Source: Limnephilus marmoratus
Taxonomy: Eukaryota; Arthropoda; Insecta; Trichoptera; Limnephilidae
Assembly: GCA_917880885.1 (NCBI GenBank)
Contig: OU862912.1
Location: 51,323,117 to 51,387,116 of the forward strand
DNA: 64,000 bases
Direction: 5' to 3'
Shown: positions 30,744 through 41,872 of the stretch, piece after piece
Layout of the letters: each line of letters opens with the position of its first letter
Numbering within the stretch: position 1 is the stretch's first letter
The notes under the pieces: model-generated
Database searches by the model: none
What the model saw: only the letters and a program-made list of their open reading frames with translations
What the model was told of the DNA's origin: nothing
Translations under genes and position numbers: made by a program

Positions 30744-31056
30744 TCTCTACATATTATAAAGTAAAGTCCCCCGCGCCGTCTTTCTGGCTGTCTGTCTGTC
30801 TGTCTGTTCGCGATAAACTCGAAAACTACTGAACGGATTTTCATGCGGTTTTCACCAATAGATAGAGTGTTTCGTGAGGAAGGTTTACGTATGTAATTTG
30901 TCAAGGATTTGTGTAAATTGGTTGAAACATAACGATAATTGTTAGAAGTGTCGGAAAAATTCCAGCCGCCTGGTAGCTTTCATCGAAAACGCTGCCTAAT
31001 CGTTTTGGGATATAACAGACGGCGCGGGGGACTTTACTTTATAATATGTAGAGATA
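30744..31056. mobile_element. Inverted pair of Helitron-like 5' ends
   Basis: TCTCTACATATTATAAAG...AGTCCCCCGCGCCGTC at 30,744 is mirrored by its complement ending near 31,056. The left arm continues with a TCTG tetranucleotide run and ACGGATTTTCATGCGG, shared with the other Helitron-like copies. Two 5' ends face each other with no CTAG end between. Confidence 0.55.
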
Positions 31057-31182
31057 GAGATAATCGGTCAAAAATACATTTTTGTTGCATATGCATTTTT
31101 GAGTTTTTTTTTTTAATAAGATAGGTAAGTGCCAAATTATATGAGTAGAAATTTAAGTTTTGTGATAGTCATTACATATCTA

Positions 31183-31616
31183 TCTAGTATAAAATGAAGT
31201 CGCTCAAAATGTATGTGCGCATAGATCTTTTAAACTACGCAACAAATTGATTGATTGATTTATTGGTTTTCACCAATAGATAGAGTGATTAAGAGGAATG
31301 TTTATATTTTATTTTTATTTTTTATTTTTTTTTATTTTATTTATTTATTTATTTTTTTTATTTTTTTTTATTTTTTTTTTATTGAATGAAAAGAACATGG
31401 TTTCACATGGTTTAATGAATTTCTACGCCAATGAAGAGTACTATGTATAATAAATGCTTATTATAGTAGAGAAAAGTCGAGAAATTCAAATATTCAATTT
31501 AGGCAATGGGCAGCGGGCAGCGGGCAGCTGGCGAGCGGATGGTGTGGATTTTATAAAGGTTGGGTAAATGGCGTTGTGTTTCGTTCGCCACAGCAACGTT
31601 TGGCCGGGTCTGCTAG
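31183..31616 (+). mobile_element. Non-autonomous Helitron, 434 bp
   Basis: A|TCTAGTATAAAATGAAGTC start and GGCCGGGTCTGCTAG|T end. Same family as 3149-3422 and 22,410-22,689 but expanded by an A/T-rich (TTTTA)n stretch at about 31,300-31,385. Confidence 0.75.
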
Positions 31617-31669
31617 TTCATAATATGTAAAAGCCACCAAAAATGGCGTTAATTAATAAATAAATATTT

Positions 31670-33116
31670 TTTCTGTACCTACTCATTCATTCTTATTTTG
31701 TTCTTAATATACTACTGATACCCTCCTGTATGTACCACTGTAAACTTATAATCTAATGCAATTTATGGCGTTTAAATAAAAACAAAGTGTGTAGTGAAGA
31801 TGTCATACCTGAAAAAACGTTAAAAAAATCGTTATGCAATAATCGTAATGCTAATTTTTAGCACAAGAGAGCAGCCCAATAAATTGTTCGACAAAATTTT
31901 GATTTCAAGGTACGGTCAAACAATTAAGGCTCTGCAACCGGGCCCGAAAAGAAGAAGATGGAGAGATACGAAATTACGAATGTTAGAGGAGAGCGCTAAC
32001 ATTTACAGCGCCAAAATCGATGCGAAAAATGCGAAAATGTTTAATAAAACGCGACTCGTTTAAAATAGAGCAAAAATCTCTCGGGAATTGTCTTAAACAG
32101 CATTTAAAGAAACATTGTGAATTTTTTCACAACTATAACTTGTAAAATAACTGAAACAAACGTGTTTATAATAATTTTTGGAGCATACTTTGCGATTTTT
32201 TTCTATCAAGGGAATTTTATATAATTTGCGTTTCCGTGCGGGCAATGTCTAGATATTTTCTTCAAGAATATCGTATATTTTTTAAAGAGCTTTAAAACTT
32301 ACCGTGTTTAAGGGAAATATGTAAGAAATCGGTAGAAATTCGGGTTGCGGGCCCTTAACAAACCTATTATACTACAAATTACGTTACTTGATTTTCTGTA
32401 TTTAACCCATTTTCCTTAAAACCCCAACCTGGAAAATTAGAATATAATAGTAAACTGAACATTGAATACAGGAAATTGAATTTCGTACATGAAAGCACTT
32501 GCGTGGTAAAATGAACAAGATTTACCTTTCCCAAAATACGGATCTCGATTTTATGTAATATGCTAAACTTGACTAGTGATGATGTTTTGAGTAAAGGCTG
32601 GTTGTACTTATTTTCGTAATACGTAAGTGACGTCATTTATCATAATATTGTTCCGATGGATTGCGTTTATAAGTGGGTATAAAGATATTTAATCAAATAG
32701 CGTCTATTTCGTTGGTGCAGAGCGAATTCACGTCAAATGGCAATTTGCAATCGTAATTAACGTTATTTTTACGACATAATCATGCTCAAAGCAATAAAAT
32801 GCACGTAATGATAAGTCGCCCCTGTTCGACAGGAAAGGCCTAGATAGATAAGTGTAATTTTATGCAATTTGTAAGTAGGTAATTGCTTTCAAAGGTGTGA
32901 CTTTCATTCTGTCTGCATATCACTGACTCATGTTTCATGTTCGATAAAGGTTCGTAACGTCTGAGTGAAAATTGTTTACAATTTATGGTGTAGAATTTTG
33001 CATCGAGGCGAAGTATTTAATCGGACCGGAAAAATCGGATCGGAAAAATCGGAAAGATCGGAAAACCACTGCACATCTGGAAACCATTAAAATTTTAAAG
33101 CAAATCAGCAAACTGC
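31670..33116. other. No recognised gene
   Basis: The 71-codon frame at 31,848-32,063 (GPKRRRWRDTKLRMLEESAN) is basic and helical but not recognisable. The rest is AT-rich. A short TCGGA-rich run at 33,020-33,060 precedes the Gypsy insertion. Confidence 0.45.
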
Positions 33117-33120
33117 ATAT

Positions 33121-33791
33121 TGTTACGTAACAGAATCGGCTCCCGAGCGGAAGGTTAAGTGAATCGTCCCCACTACACGTGCCTACCGTTTCCTCTCCCC
33201 GCACCGCGCGACCACCCCGCGTCAGGCGCCAAGCGCCGGGCGGCCCGCCGGCCGCCATTCCTTCGCTAGCTCTCGGCCAAGCAACTGTGCTACGCGCGAT
33301 TTGCGCTGTTTGTGCTCCACGATATTAACTCCGCGATGTATTGTTTGAAATTGTGTGGTGAACGGAATCCAGAAAAGATGGCAGACCACGCATCTAGCTA
33401 TGTGAGTACCAACTCGCTTCTTCCCCCCCACCGTGTGCTTTGAACCGTTTGTAACTTCATTTAAACGCATAGAGAGAGGGAGAAATCCTCGTTAGGTCAG
33501 TAGGGTAGTTTAACTTGTGTTTTGTGCCGACACTGGCCGTATGTGTATCACCCTGTTCTGTTTATTGAATAAACCCTTTAAATGCAAATACTGTGTACTG
33601 ATTGAAGAGGGAGTCCCGGGGATTTTGAGGAGAGGAGGGGAAGGAAGAATTGACCAAGCGAACCACTGGCACTCGCCCTGTTTTTTAGGAGGAATCATGT
33701 TCGAGCCGGTTTGAGCTAACCGACGGCTGTTATTGTGTGTGTTTTACAGGAATAGGGCTTGGGGTAGGCCACAGCAGCAGCGCCCCCAGCA
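33121..33791 (+). repeat. 5' LTR (671 bp)
   Basis: Begins TGTTACGTAACA (itself a palindrome) and ends CCCCCAGCA, with standard TG...CA ends. An AATAAA signal lies at 33,568-33,573. The LTR is much more GC-rich in its first 200 bp than the surrounding DNA. A clear TGG-starting primer-binding site right after the LTR is not obvious. Confidence 0.95.
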
Positions 33792-34831
33792 CTGTCGCCC
33801 GACGTGTGGCGGTTTTTTTTTTTTTTTTTTCCTCCCTCTTCACAGTCGCTCGCCTCGTTCTTCAATCAGCCATTGTTTAAACTGTATAATCTATAATGTT
33901 TTGTCTTGTTTTTTTCCCAATTTGTCTAGCATTACCATCAAAGAACATCGACGCGAGTGTAACTTCGAATTGCAAATTTAAACTATCACGGGCACGATTC
34001 CTTCATTTTCGAGTCGTCACTCGACAAAACATTATCACCGGTATTCCTACGTAAAGTGCTCAACCAAGAAAGTTGCCGTCGTGAATAATATAGTGTTTAC
34101 AAGTGTCGACCGACTAAATTTGCTAGTTTCAAATACAAGATTAATAGTGGAAATGTACACAAATATTTAAAACAAAGTTATTCAACAATTAAAATCCTGT
34201 ATATGATAAACCAATTACCCGCTTCGTTTCCCGAAAGTTAATTAACCAGTTTTTATTAATAAACTTATTCCGCAGTGTGCTGGTCTGTATTTGATATCGA
34301 CATATTCTGCGAATAGGGGACTATTTCGCAAAATACTGGCCTGTATATATAACGGCATATTTTGCAGCTTAAGGGAAACAAGTGGATTAAATTCTTTCTA
34401 CCTTTTGACAATTGAGCATTTTTCTAATTTTGCCGCCTGTTTCATCATTTAGCTTTTTTTTCTTTCGTAAGAAACAGACGACATAATTTGAAAGACGTTC
34501 GGTTCGCGTTGACGTCGATTCCTCGAGTCAGGCATTACATTACGTATGCACATTTCTGCATATAACTTGTTATGACAAAAGGAAGTCGGCGGATAAATAC
34601 CAGTAATGGTGTATGCTCAAATCAGGCTGCAGTATAGCCACGTTAAATAAAGAACAATTCCCCAAGACATTGTTGAATTTTCAAACATACTTCCACGAAA
34701 ACTTGTATAAAAGAAAAAATATTTCCTTTCCTTTCTAAAGAACCCCCCCTTTGGAAGGCTAATCGAAATATTCCAAAAAACATGTTCATTTAAGGCGAAC
34801 CTCGTTTCCGTTTTTTTATTTTTTCTTTTCC
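33792..34831 (+). other. Gypsy leader, first part
   Basis: Untranslated leader with a T-run at 33,813-33,830 and no long open frame. The primer-binding site should lie at its very start; the sequence there (TGTCGCCCGACGTGTGG) does not show the usual TGG beginning. Confidence 0.6.
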
Positions 34832-35815
34832 GGACTTTTGCTTATTTGCAAACCTTTTTCAAAAACATCGGGATTTTTTCTCAAAATTACGTTTTTTGAG
34901 GGAAACCGCTGCCCAATTTTCTCTCGTTCCGGACTTAGAAAATTTTCAACAAATTTTCAAAACATCGGGATTTTTTCTCAAAATCACGTTTTTGTAAGGG
35001 AAACCGCTGCTCAAATTTTCTCTCGTTCCGGACTTAGAAAATTTTCAACAAATTTTCAAAACATCGGGATTTTTTCTCAAAATCACGTTTTTGTAAGGGA
35101 AACCGCTGCTCAAATTTTCTCTCGTTCCGGACTTAGAAAATTTTCAACAAATTTTCAAAACATCGGGATTTTTTCTCAAAATCACGTTTTTGTAAGGGAA
35201 ACCGCTGCTCAAATTTTCTCTCGTTCCGGACTTAGAAAAATTTTCAACAAATTTTCAAAACATCGGGATTTTTTCTCAAAATCACGTTTTTGTAAGGGAA
35301 ACCGCTGCTCAAATTTTCTCTCGTTCCGGACTTAGAAAATTTTCAACAAATTTTCAAAACATCGGGATTTTTTCTCAAAATCACGTTTTTGTAAGGGAAA
35401 CCGCTGCTCAAATTTTCTCTCGTTCCGGACTTAGAAAATTTTCAACAAATTTTCAAAACATCAGGATTTTTTTTCTCAAAATCACGTTTTTCGAGGGGAA
35501 CCGCTGCCCAATTTTTTTTCTCGTCTATGGACTTTGAAAATTTTCAACAAATTTTCAAAACATCTGGATTTTTTCTCAAAATCACGTTTTTTGAGGGAAA
35601 CCGCTGCCCAAATTTTTCTCGTTTTCGGACTTAGAAAAATTTTCTACAAATTTTCAAAACATCTGGATTTTTTCTCAAAATCACGTTTTTTGAGGGAAAC
35701 CGCTGCCCAAATTTTTCTCGTTTTCGGACTTAGAAAAATTTTCTACAAATTTTCAAAACATCAGGATTTTTTCCCAAAATCACGTTTTTTGAGGGGAACC
35801 GCTGCCCAAATTTTC
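34832..35815 (+). repeat. Ten ~99-bp tandem repeats in Gypsy leader
   Basis: Units start GGACTTAGAAAATTTTCAAC or a variant and contain CAAAACATCGGGATTTTTTC, CTCAAAATCACGTTTTT and GGGAAACCGCTGC. Starts are near 34,832, 34,930, 35,029, 35,128, 35,227, 35,328, 35,427, 35,528, 35,627 and 35,727. Central units are essentially identical, outer ones diverged. A 99-bp unit keeps frame, giving a 33-residue repeating open frame (34,838-35,335) that is probably not translated. Confidence 0.95.
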
Positions 35816-35971
35816 AAATAAACCAAACACTTATAAAAAACGCGTTTTTTTTCAAAAACTTTTTGTAAAAATACGTCCCCAGTGGTCAATCTCTGCCCAA
35901 TTTCTTTCCAATTGCGAGTCTAGTTCTCACTTTTTCCAACATAAGGTCAGTCTGATACGATCTTATACACC

Positions 35972-37063
35972 ATGGAAGTTCCTCAAGTCACGCTGGGTAT
36001 AATCCCACACATTTTTACTTCAAAAAAGGAGGAACTACTACAGGCCCTGAGAAATAGAAAGATTTCTCCTAGGAATAAATCCAAAAAATGCCTCACTCTA
36101 TATGCTTCTTTCTACAACAAAAAATATATCAGGAGGTTGCAATTTCAACCGGAAGTCACCTCGGAAATCATCACTACCCCCCTCACAGTCTCCGAAGCAA
36201 AACCCGTGGTAGTGCAAGCCCAAGAACCAACAAAAATATACGATCTGACATCCTGGAAAACAAAATACAACGGACTCACGGATGTAGAGGATTTCATCAA
36301 CAGAATAGAGGAAACAGCTCAAGTCAGAGGAATTCCCGAGAACATCCTACACAGAAATTTCATAGACCTCATCGCTCCTGAAATGCTTACCTGGCACAGG
36401 ATACATAAGAGAAAAACAAACTCATGGAAGGAACTCAGGGCGGCACTTTTAACGAGTTTCGGAGAAAAAAAGGCCCAACACAGAATCAGGTTATCCTTAC
36501 TCGCTATCAAGCAACACCCCGGAGAGCCTGTCGCTAGATTCACGCAGAGGGCAGAGGCCATCAATATTAAGCTCGCCCAACCCGTTCCTGAAGTGGAACT
36601 CCTCCCAGTTTTGATCGACGGTCTCCTGCCCAGATATGAGAACATCATAACTTCCCAGAAAATTTCCACGCTGGAGCAACTTAAGGACGTCTGTCAGCTA
36701 CTGGAGGCATACCAGGATCGGAAGAGAGACGAAAGGTTCCCCAAGGAAAACTTTCGCCCCAGCACTTCGTCCGGCATAAAACCAGAGCACAACGAAAAGA
36801 AATCCTGCTCTTTTTGCCACAAGGTTGGTCACTCCCAAGCCTCTTGTTTCAAACAAGCTAAACTTTTATCTTCAAGAGACCCCCAATCTAACAAAAGGCG
36901 ATCTGTCGATCGTTCTCCAAGAAGAGATGAAGGGAGGAAGTTTGGCAAAAGACCACGCCAAGACAATACTGAGACACCCATCCCGGACCTCAGATTCATC
37001 AAACCCCCTACAGATTTCTCAAGGCCCCCTCCCAATTGGACAGTCAAGAGGCCAAAAAACTAG
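35972..37063 (+). CDS. gag: Gypsy Gag polyprotein
   Basis: 363 codons starting at an ATG in CACCATGG context. Residues ~90-250 resemble the retrotransposon Gag capsid domain (W.EL..AL...F with GEPVARFTQRAEAI and LLPVLIDGLLP). A CCHC zinc knuckle, CSFCHKVGHSQASC, places ligands at residues 279, 282, 287 and 292. The C-terminus is basic. Gag would assemble the particle and bind element RNA. The stop TAG (37,061-37,063) directly follows a slippery heptamer, and the pol frame overlaps in the -1 frame. No stops or frameshifts. Confidence 0.93.
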   Translation: MEVPQVTLGIIPHIFTSKKEELLQALRNRKISPRNKSKKCLTLYASFYNKKYIRRLQFQPEVTSEIITTPLTVSEAKPVVVQAQEPTKIYDLTSWKTKYNGLTDVEDFINRIEETAQVRGIPENILHRNFIDLIAPEMLTWHRIHKRKTNSWKELRAALLTSFGEKKAQHRIRLSLLAIKQHPGEPVARFTQRAEAINIKLAQPVPEVELLPVLIDGLLPRYENIITSQKISTLEQLKDVCQLLEAYQDRKRDERFPKENFRPSTSSGIKPEHNEKKSCSFCHKVGHSQASCFKQAKLLSSRDPQSNKRRSVDRSPRRDEGRKFGKRPRQDNTETPIPDLRFIKPPTDFSRPPPNWTVKRPKN

Positions 37064-40000
37064 AACCCAACCTCCCGGGCCATCCTCCCCATAGGCCGAA
37101 GGAATGGTCGGAGTGGTTGGAACACGTCAAATTCTTCAAAAAGGCCTTACCCCTCTCTACAGTTTGCTGCAAACAGGCAATAGACGGTAGACCCTTCGCG
37201 CATTTTTCTATAAACAATGTGGTTTTTTCTGGTCTCCTCGACAGCGGCGCGTCTGTCAGCTGTCTGGGCGACAACGCTCACACCTTATTCACAAACTGTG
37301 GTTTTAAAATGGAAGAACATTCTTCACATGTCACCACAGCAGACAACACTTCACAACGTGTCATTGGTTCTCTTACCCTGCCGATCAATTGCGACACAAA
37401 AACAGTTCGGATCAAATTTCTGGTTGTACCTACAATCTCGCAAAAATTTATCCTGGGAGTGGATTTTTGGATGGCTTTCAAAATTGCTCCACAGTTGTTT
37501 AACAACCCCTCCGTTCCCCCCCAAGTGAACGAAATCCGTACAGTAATACCGTACGAAAATTTGAACCCCCTGCAAACAGATCAGTTGGATCAAATGATAA
37601 ACAAGTTTGAATCAATCTCATTCGAAAAGTGTGGTTTAGGCTTAACCAACTTAGTAGAACACCATATAAAAACAACAGGCCCCCCAATCAAACAAAGGTA
37701 TTATAACCTCGCTCCTCAAAAATTAAAAATATTAGAAAAGGAATTGGACGATATGTTAAGAATGGGAGTGGTGGTACCCAGCCGCAGTGCTTGGACCAAC
37801 CCCACCTTAATAGTTTCAAAGAAAGACGGCTCGGCACGTTTCTGCCTCGATAGCAGACGCCTCAACGCATGTACAGTGTCAGACGCCTACCCCCTCCCTT
37901 TGGTTAACTCCATCCTCGACAGACTTCGAAACGCTAAATACATCTCATCTATAGATTTGAGCAAAGCTTTCTGGCAAATACCTTTGGATCCCAGCTCCTG
38001 CGAAAAAACTGCCTTCGTAGTGCCTGGCAGGGGCATGTTTCACTTTAAAAGGCTACCCTTCGGTTTAAAAAACAGCCCAGCGGAGCTACAAAGGCTCATG
38101 GATAAATTGTTTGGCCCAGAGTTCGACAACAACTTATTTTGCTACCTGGATGACTTGATCATCATCAGCGATACTTTTGAAAAACACATACTCATTCTAG
38201 AAAAGGTTTTTCAACAACTCAAACAAGCCGGTTTGACTATAAACCTTAAAAAATCGGAATTCTGCAAACATCGCCTACGATACTTGGGCTTCATAGTAGA
38301 TGAAGAAGGCCTAAGAACCGACCCCGCAAAAGTTGCAGCTATGACAAACTTCCCCCGGCCCACGAATGCAAAAGAGGTAAAAGCTTTCCTCGGCCTCACC
38401 GGTTATTACAGAAGATTCATAAAAAACTTCTCAACACTCGCGGCGCCGCTCAACAAAATCACGGGCGTCCGCAAAGGTACCAGTAACTTTGCCTGGTCCG
38501 TAGAGACCGAGTCAGCATTCAACTCCTTGAAGGAAGCCCTTCAGTCAGCCCCGGTACTGAATTGTCCTGACTTCAGCCTCCCCTTTACGATCCATTCAGA
38601 CGCATCAAACGTCGGAATCGGAGGAGTCCTCACTCAGAATTTTACGGACGGCGAACACCCCGTGGCATATTTCTCTCGAACCCTAAACAAGCACGAAAAA
38701 AATTACGGAATCACTGAGAGAGAATTATTAGCAGTCATGGAATCCATTCAACATTTCCGCGGATACATTGAGGGCAGTAAGTTTACCGTGGTTACGGACC
38801 ATAGCAGCCTAAAGTGGCTGATCTCGCTAGACAATCCCTCTGGAAGATTGGCTCGCTGGTCGTCCCGCCTATCTCAATACACATTCGATGTCATCCACCG
38901 TAAAGGCGCGGATAATATCGTCCCGGATGCCCTTTCTAGAATCGAGATTGCGATACTAAACACGGTATCATCCAATTCTAGTCTCCCCACAAAAGATTTA
39001 TGGTATCAAAAAATCTTCCAAGGATGCAGTAACAACCCACAAAAGTTTCCGAATTTTACAATTAAAAACGGACAATTATACCGCAACTGCAAGCCACCGC
39101 TGTCAATATTAGAGGATTATGCCTGGAAAATGGTAGTCCCTCTCGAAAATAGAGAACAGGTTATTATCAATAACCACAGTGCCGTAGATTCCATACACCC
39201 TGGAACCTTTAAAACATATAAAAAAATATCTCTGAGATATTATTGGCCTGGTTTATTCAAACAAGTACGTCTATTCATCTCCAAATGTGACATCTGTAAG
39301 GCTTACAAACACAGCACGGCACCACCGTCTGGCCTAATGGGCAACCCCAAGCGTGCCGATAGACCACTTCAATCCTTCTCAATGGACCTCATCGGACCTT
39401 TCCCTAGAAGCTACGCAGGTTACATGCATATACTCAGTGTGGTGGACGTTTTTTCCAAATACTGCTGGTTGTTTCCTCTGAAAAGGGCGACCGCAGCAGC
39501 AATAACCAATCTGTTAGAAAAGCATATTTTCATACCCTACGGTATTCCTCGTACTATAATATGCGACAATGGCAAACAATTTATAGCTCTAGAATTTAAA
39601 GAGTTTTTGTCTAAATATGGTATAAAGGATATATTCTACAATACCCTTTACACCCCACAGAACAACACCGTCGAACGATACAACCAGACCATTAATACGG
39701 CTCTGGCAATTCTGGTCGGCAAGGACCAACGTACATGGTGCAAAAAATTAGACAAAATACAAGCAGCCATGAACAACACGGTGAACCTCGCTACAGGCTA
39801 TACACCATTTTTTCTCAAACACGGCATGGAGCAAGTAGTTCACGGTTCATTACACCCTGACATTTGCCTTCCACCCACCCCTTCCGCCACAGCAGACCCC
39901 GCAGCAAATTACGCTCACCGCTTGGAGGAACTCTCCGCTATCTATAGCGAAGTAACAGACGCTCTACTATTGGCCCACCAAAAGAGTGCCGACAGGTATA

Positions 40001-40371
40001 ACCTTCGCAGAAAGCACGTCACGTTCAAAGAAGGAGACATCGTTTGGAGAAGGAACAACACCTTGTCGCAAGGTGCGCTATACTTCTCTGCCAAATTGGC
40101 ACCCCGCTTTGTAAAAACGAAAGTTCTAACAAAGATCTCAGACCTCGTTTATCGATTGTCTGACATCTCTGGTAAACACATCGGAAATTACCATGTGAAA
40201 GACATTGTCAAAATTGGGAATATGGAATCAGTAAATTCCATCACATCAAGTACTCAGGCGTTACCAAATCGGCAAAACATGCATCTTGTTAACCCTGATC
40301 ATTATTACGTCCCTGACCTCTCTTGGCCAGTCATCAATCAGTGCGATGCGGTCTCTTTAGAAGTCTTATAA
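37036..40371 (+). CDS. pol: Gypsy Pol polyprotein (PR-RT-RNase H-IN)
   Basis: The frame opens within gag, in -1 phase; real entry is by frameshifting at 37,054-37,060, so the listed ATG is not the likely start. Protease: LLDSGASVS with DSG at 69-71. RT: SIDLSKAF (D307), LPFGLKNSP and YLDD at 370-373. RNase H: HSDASNVGIGG (D522), TERELLAV (E562), VVTDHSSL (D588). Integrase: an HHCC zinc finger (H714, H721, C751, C754) and DDE core D784, D844, E880. All catalytic residues are present and there are no stops. It copies element RNA into DNA and integrates it. Confidence 0.95.
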   Translation: MDSQEAKKLEPNLPGHPPHRPKEWSEWLEHVKFFKKALPLSTVCCKQAIDGRPFAHFSINNVVFSGLLDSGASVSCLGDNAHTLFTNCGFKMEEHSSHVTTADNTSQRVIGSLTLPINCDTKTVRIKFLVVPTISQKFILGVDFWMAFKIAPQLFNNPSVPPQVNEIRTVIPYENLNPLQTDQLDQMINKFESISFEKCGLGLTNLVEHHIKTTGPPIKQRYYNLAPQKLKILEKELDDMLRMGVVVPSRSAWTNPTLIVSKKDGSARFCLDSRRLNACTVSDAYPLPLVNSILDRLRNAKYISSIDLSKAFWQIPLDPSSCEKTAFVVPGRGMFHFKRLPFGLKNSPAELQRLMDKLFGPEFDNNLFCYLDDLIIISDTFEKHILILEKVFQQLKQAGLTINLKKSEFCKHRLRYLGFIVDEEGLRTDPAKVAAMTNFPRPTNAKEVKAFLGLTGYYRRFIKNFSTLAAPLNKITGVRKGTSNFAWSVETESAFNSLKEALQSAPVLNCPDFSLPFTIHSDASNVGIGGVLTQNFTDGEHPVAYFSRTLNKHEKNYGITERELLAVMESIQHFRGYIEGSKFTVVTDHSSLKWLISLDNPSGRLARWSSRLSQYTFDVIHRKGADNIVPDALSRIEIAILNTVSSNSSLPTKDLWYQKIFQGCSNNPQKFPNFTIKNGQLYRNCKPPLSILEDYAWKMVVPLENREQVIINNHSAVDSIHPGTFKTYKKISLRYYWPGLFKQVRLFISKCDICKAYKHSTAPPSGLMGNPKRADRPLQSFSMDLIGPFPRSYAGYMHILSVVDVFSKYCWLFPLKRATAAAITNLLEKHIFIPYGIPRTIICDNGKQFIALEFKEFLSKYGIKDIFYNTLYTPQNNTVERYNQTINTALAILVGKDQRTWCKKLDKIQAAMNNTVNLATGYTPFFLKHGMEQVVHGSLHPDICLPPTPSATADPAANYAHRLEELSAIYSEVTDALLLAHQKSADRYNLRRKHVTFKEGDIVWRRNNTLSQGALYFSAKLAPRFVKTKVLTKISDLVYRLSDISGKHIGNYHVKDIVKIGNMESVNSITSSTQALPNRQNMHLVNPDHYYVPDLSWPVINQCDAVSLEVL
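37054..37060 (+). promoter_or_regulatory. -1 ribosomal frameshift site
   Basis: The heptamer A AAA AAC is set in gag codons CCA AAA AAC followed at once by the gag stop TAG. Slipping back one base gives AAA AAA CTA GAA, continuing KKLEPNLPGH of pol. A AAA AAC is a canonical retroviral/retrotransposon slippery sequence. Whether a pseudoknot follows was not computed. Confidence 0.85.
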
Positions 40372-41488
40372 TTCTCGTCATAAACGACGTGAGTCATGTG
40401 TAATTATTTAATGTAAATAATCACCCACATGGGCATTCGTAAGGAAATCCTTACACCCGAAGGCACATTAATGTCAACGGTAGCCTAACTCCTGTACATT
40501 TTTTTTTGTGCATAATTTTATATGTTCTTTTACATCCTGCGCGCCTTGCCTGCTGTACCACAAGAGCACCTCTTGGGGCACTGTTTTCATGCTTGTATGC
40601 ATCCTCTTCCTGAAATTGATCACTTCGGGAAAGGGACTCCTTTTTCCTCCCACCATCAACGGTTCCAGAAAACTCTTGCTCCGAGACGTCGTTTTCCTTT
40701 CACAATTCTTGCAGCATCCGCGCGTTTTTTTTTTCTCACCTCATCGCCTCATCTTGTCATATCACCCCTTTTTTTTAATTTTTTGTTTTGTGTCGGGTTT
40801 TGTCGTACCAGTACGTCCCTACCCTAATGTTGTAAATATAAAATCATAAGCACAAGTCTGTATAATAACCATTGGTTTCAGACCTTTGCCGCGGGCTCGC
40901 TACTATGGTCACAGCACCATATTGTAAGAATGTCGCGACGATTTCTGTTATAATAGGAAATCCTCCCGTTTTTTCTTTCTTTCTTTTCCCTCTTCACCCC
41001 ATCCTACACATTCATAGTAATGTTGTATATTGGGAATCGTTTCGAATACACCCAATGTACTCACCTATCAGGTCACATTCGCTGGATTCGAGACAATTCA
41101 AGAGCAACCTTGTTGCTATTTGTGGTTTTTTCTTCTTTTTCCAAAAAATTAGAATGGCGCTCAACCCAATTGCTCTTATTTTTCTAGAATCATATTTTGT
41201 CGGATTCGGAAAATTTTTTTTTTTGTTGTTATAAAAGTGACAATATGTTTTGTCCCTTCATTAACTTTGTTCCTTGTACATATACAACTTCATTATGAGG
41301 TACATATTTTATCATGACATCAGTTTCTTTTGTCCTTTATTGTACCATTATTCTAGTTTGAAGTTTAAAATCTTGGCCAGATCTTCAATAAAATTTGTGT
41401 TTATCGCCTTTTGGCAAGTCTTGTAACGTATGCTAATATGAAATTATTAAGCTACAGCAGTGCCGTATTAATTACATCATTGCAAAAA

Positions 41489-41872
41489 CCGCCGTCTGTA
41501 TTGAATGGGGACCCACATTTTCGAACGTAATTGGGCTACTGTCTTTCAATACTGGGCAAATTTGTTGTAAATCGTTCATTCCTGTCACGTGAGACGTGAA
41601 AACGTGACAATATCTACCATCATAGGAGAGATCCTCAAAACATCCGCCATGATACGAGAAGCTCGTTATAATTACTTTATACTCATAACTAAATGTTACT
41701 AAGTTGGTCGTGTGTCCTTTGGCATGAGAACCGCTTAACCCGCCGTCTGTATTGAATGGGGACCCACATTTTCGAACGTAATTGGGCTACTGTCTTTCAA
41801 TACTGGGCAAAATTTGTTGTAAATCGTTCATTCCTGTACATGAGACGTGAAGACGTTACAATACTCACCATG
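41489..41872 (+). repeat. ~120-bp direct repeat, 251 bp apart
   Basis: CCGCCGTCTGTATTGAATGG through TCAATACTGGGCAAA and GTTCATTCCTGT to about 41,610 is repeated from 41,740 to 41,872 with a few changes near its end (GTCACGTGAGACG versus GTACATGAGACG). Confidence 0.9.

Noticed and set aside
31848..32063. 71-codon basic frame as a transposon protein
   Set aside because: Some resemblance to retrotransposon tails (RWRDTKLRML) but too short and without further motifs.
34838..35335. 165-codon repeat frame before gag as a protein
   Set aside because: It is created by the 99-bp repeat period, has no start context or domain, and the frame is lost in outer units.
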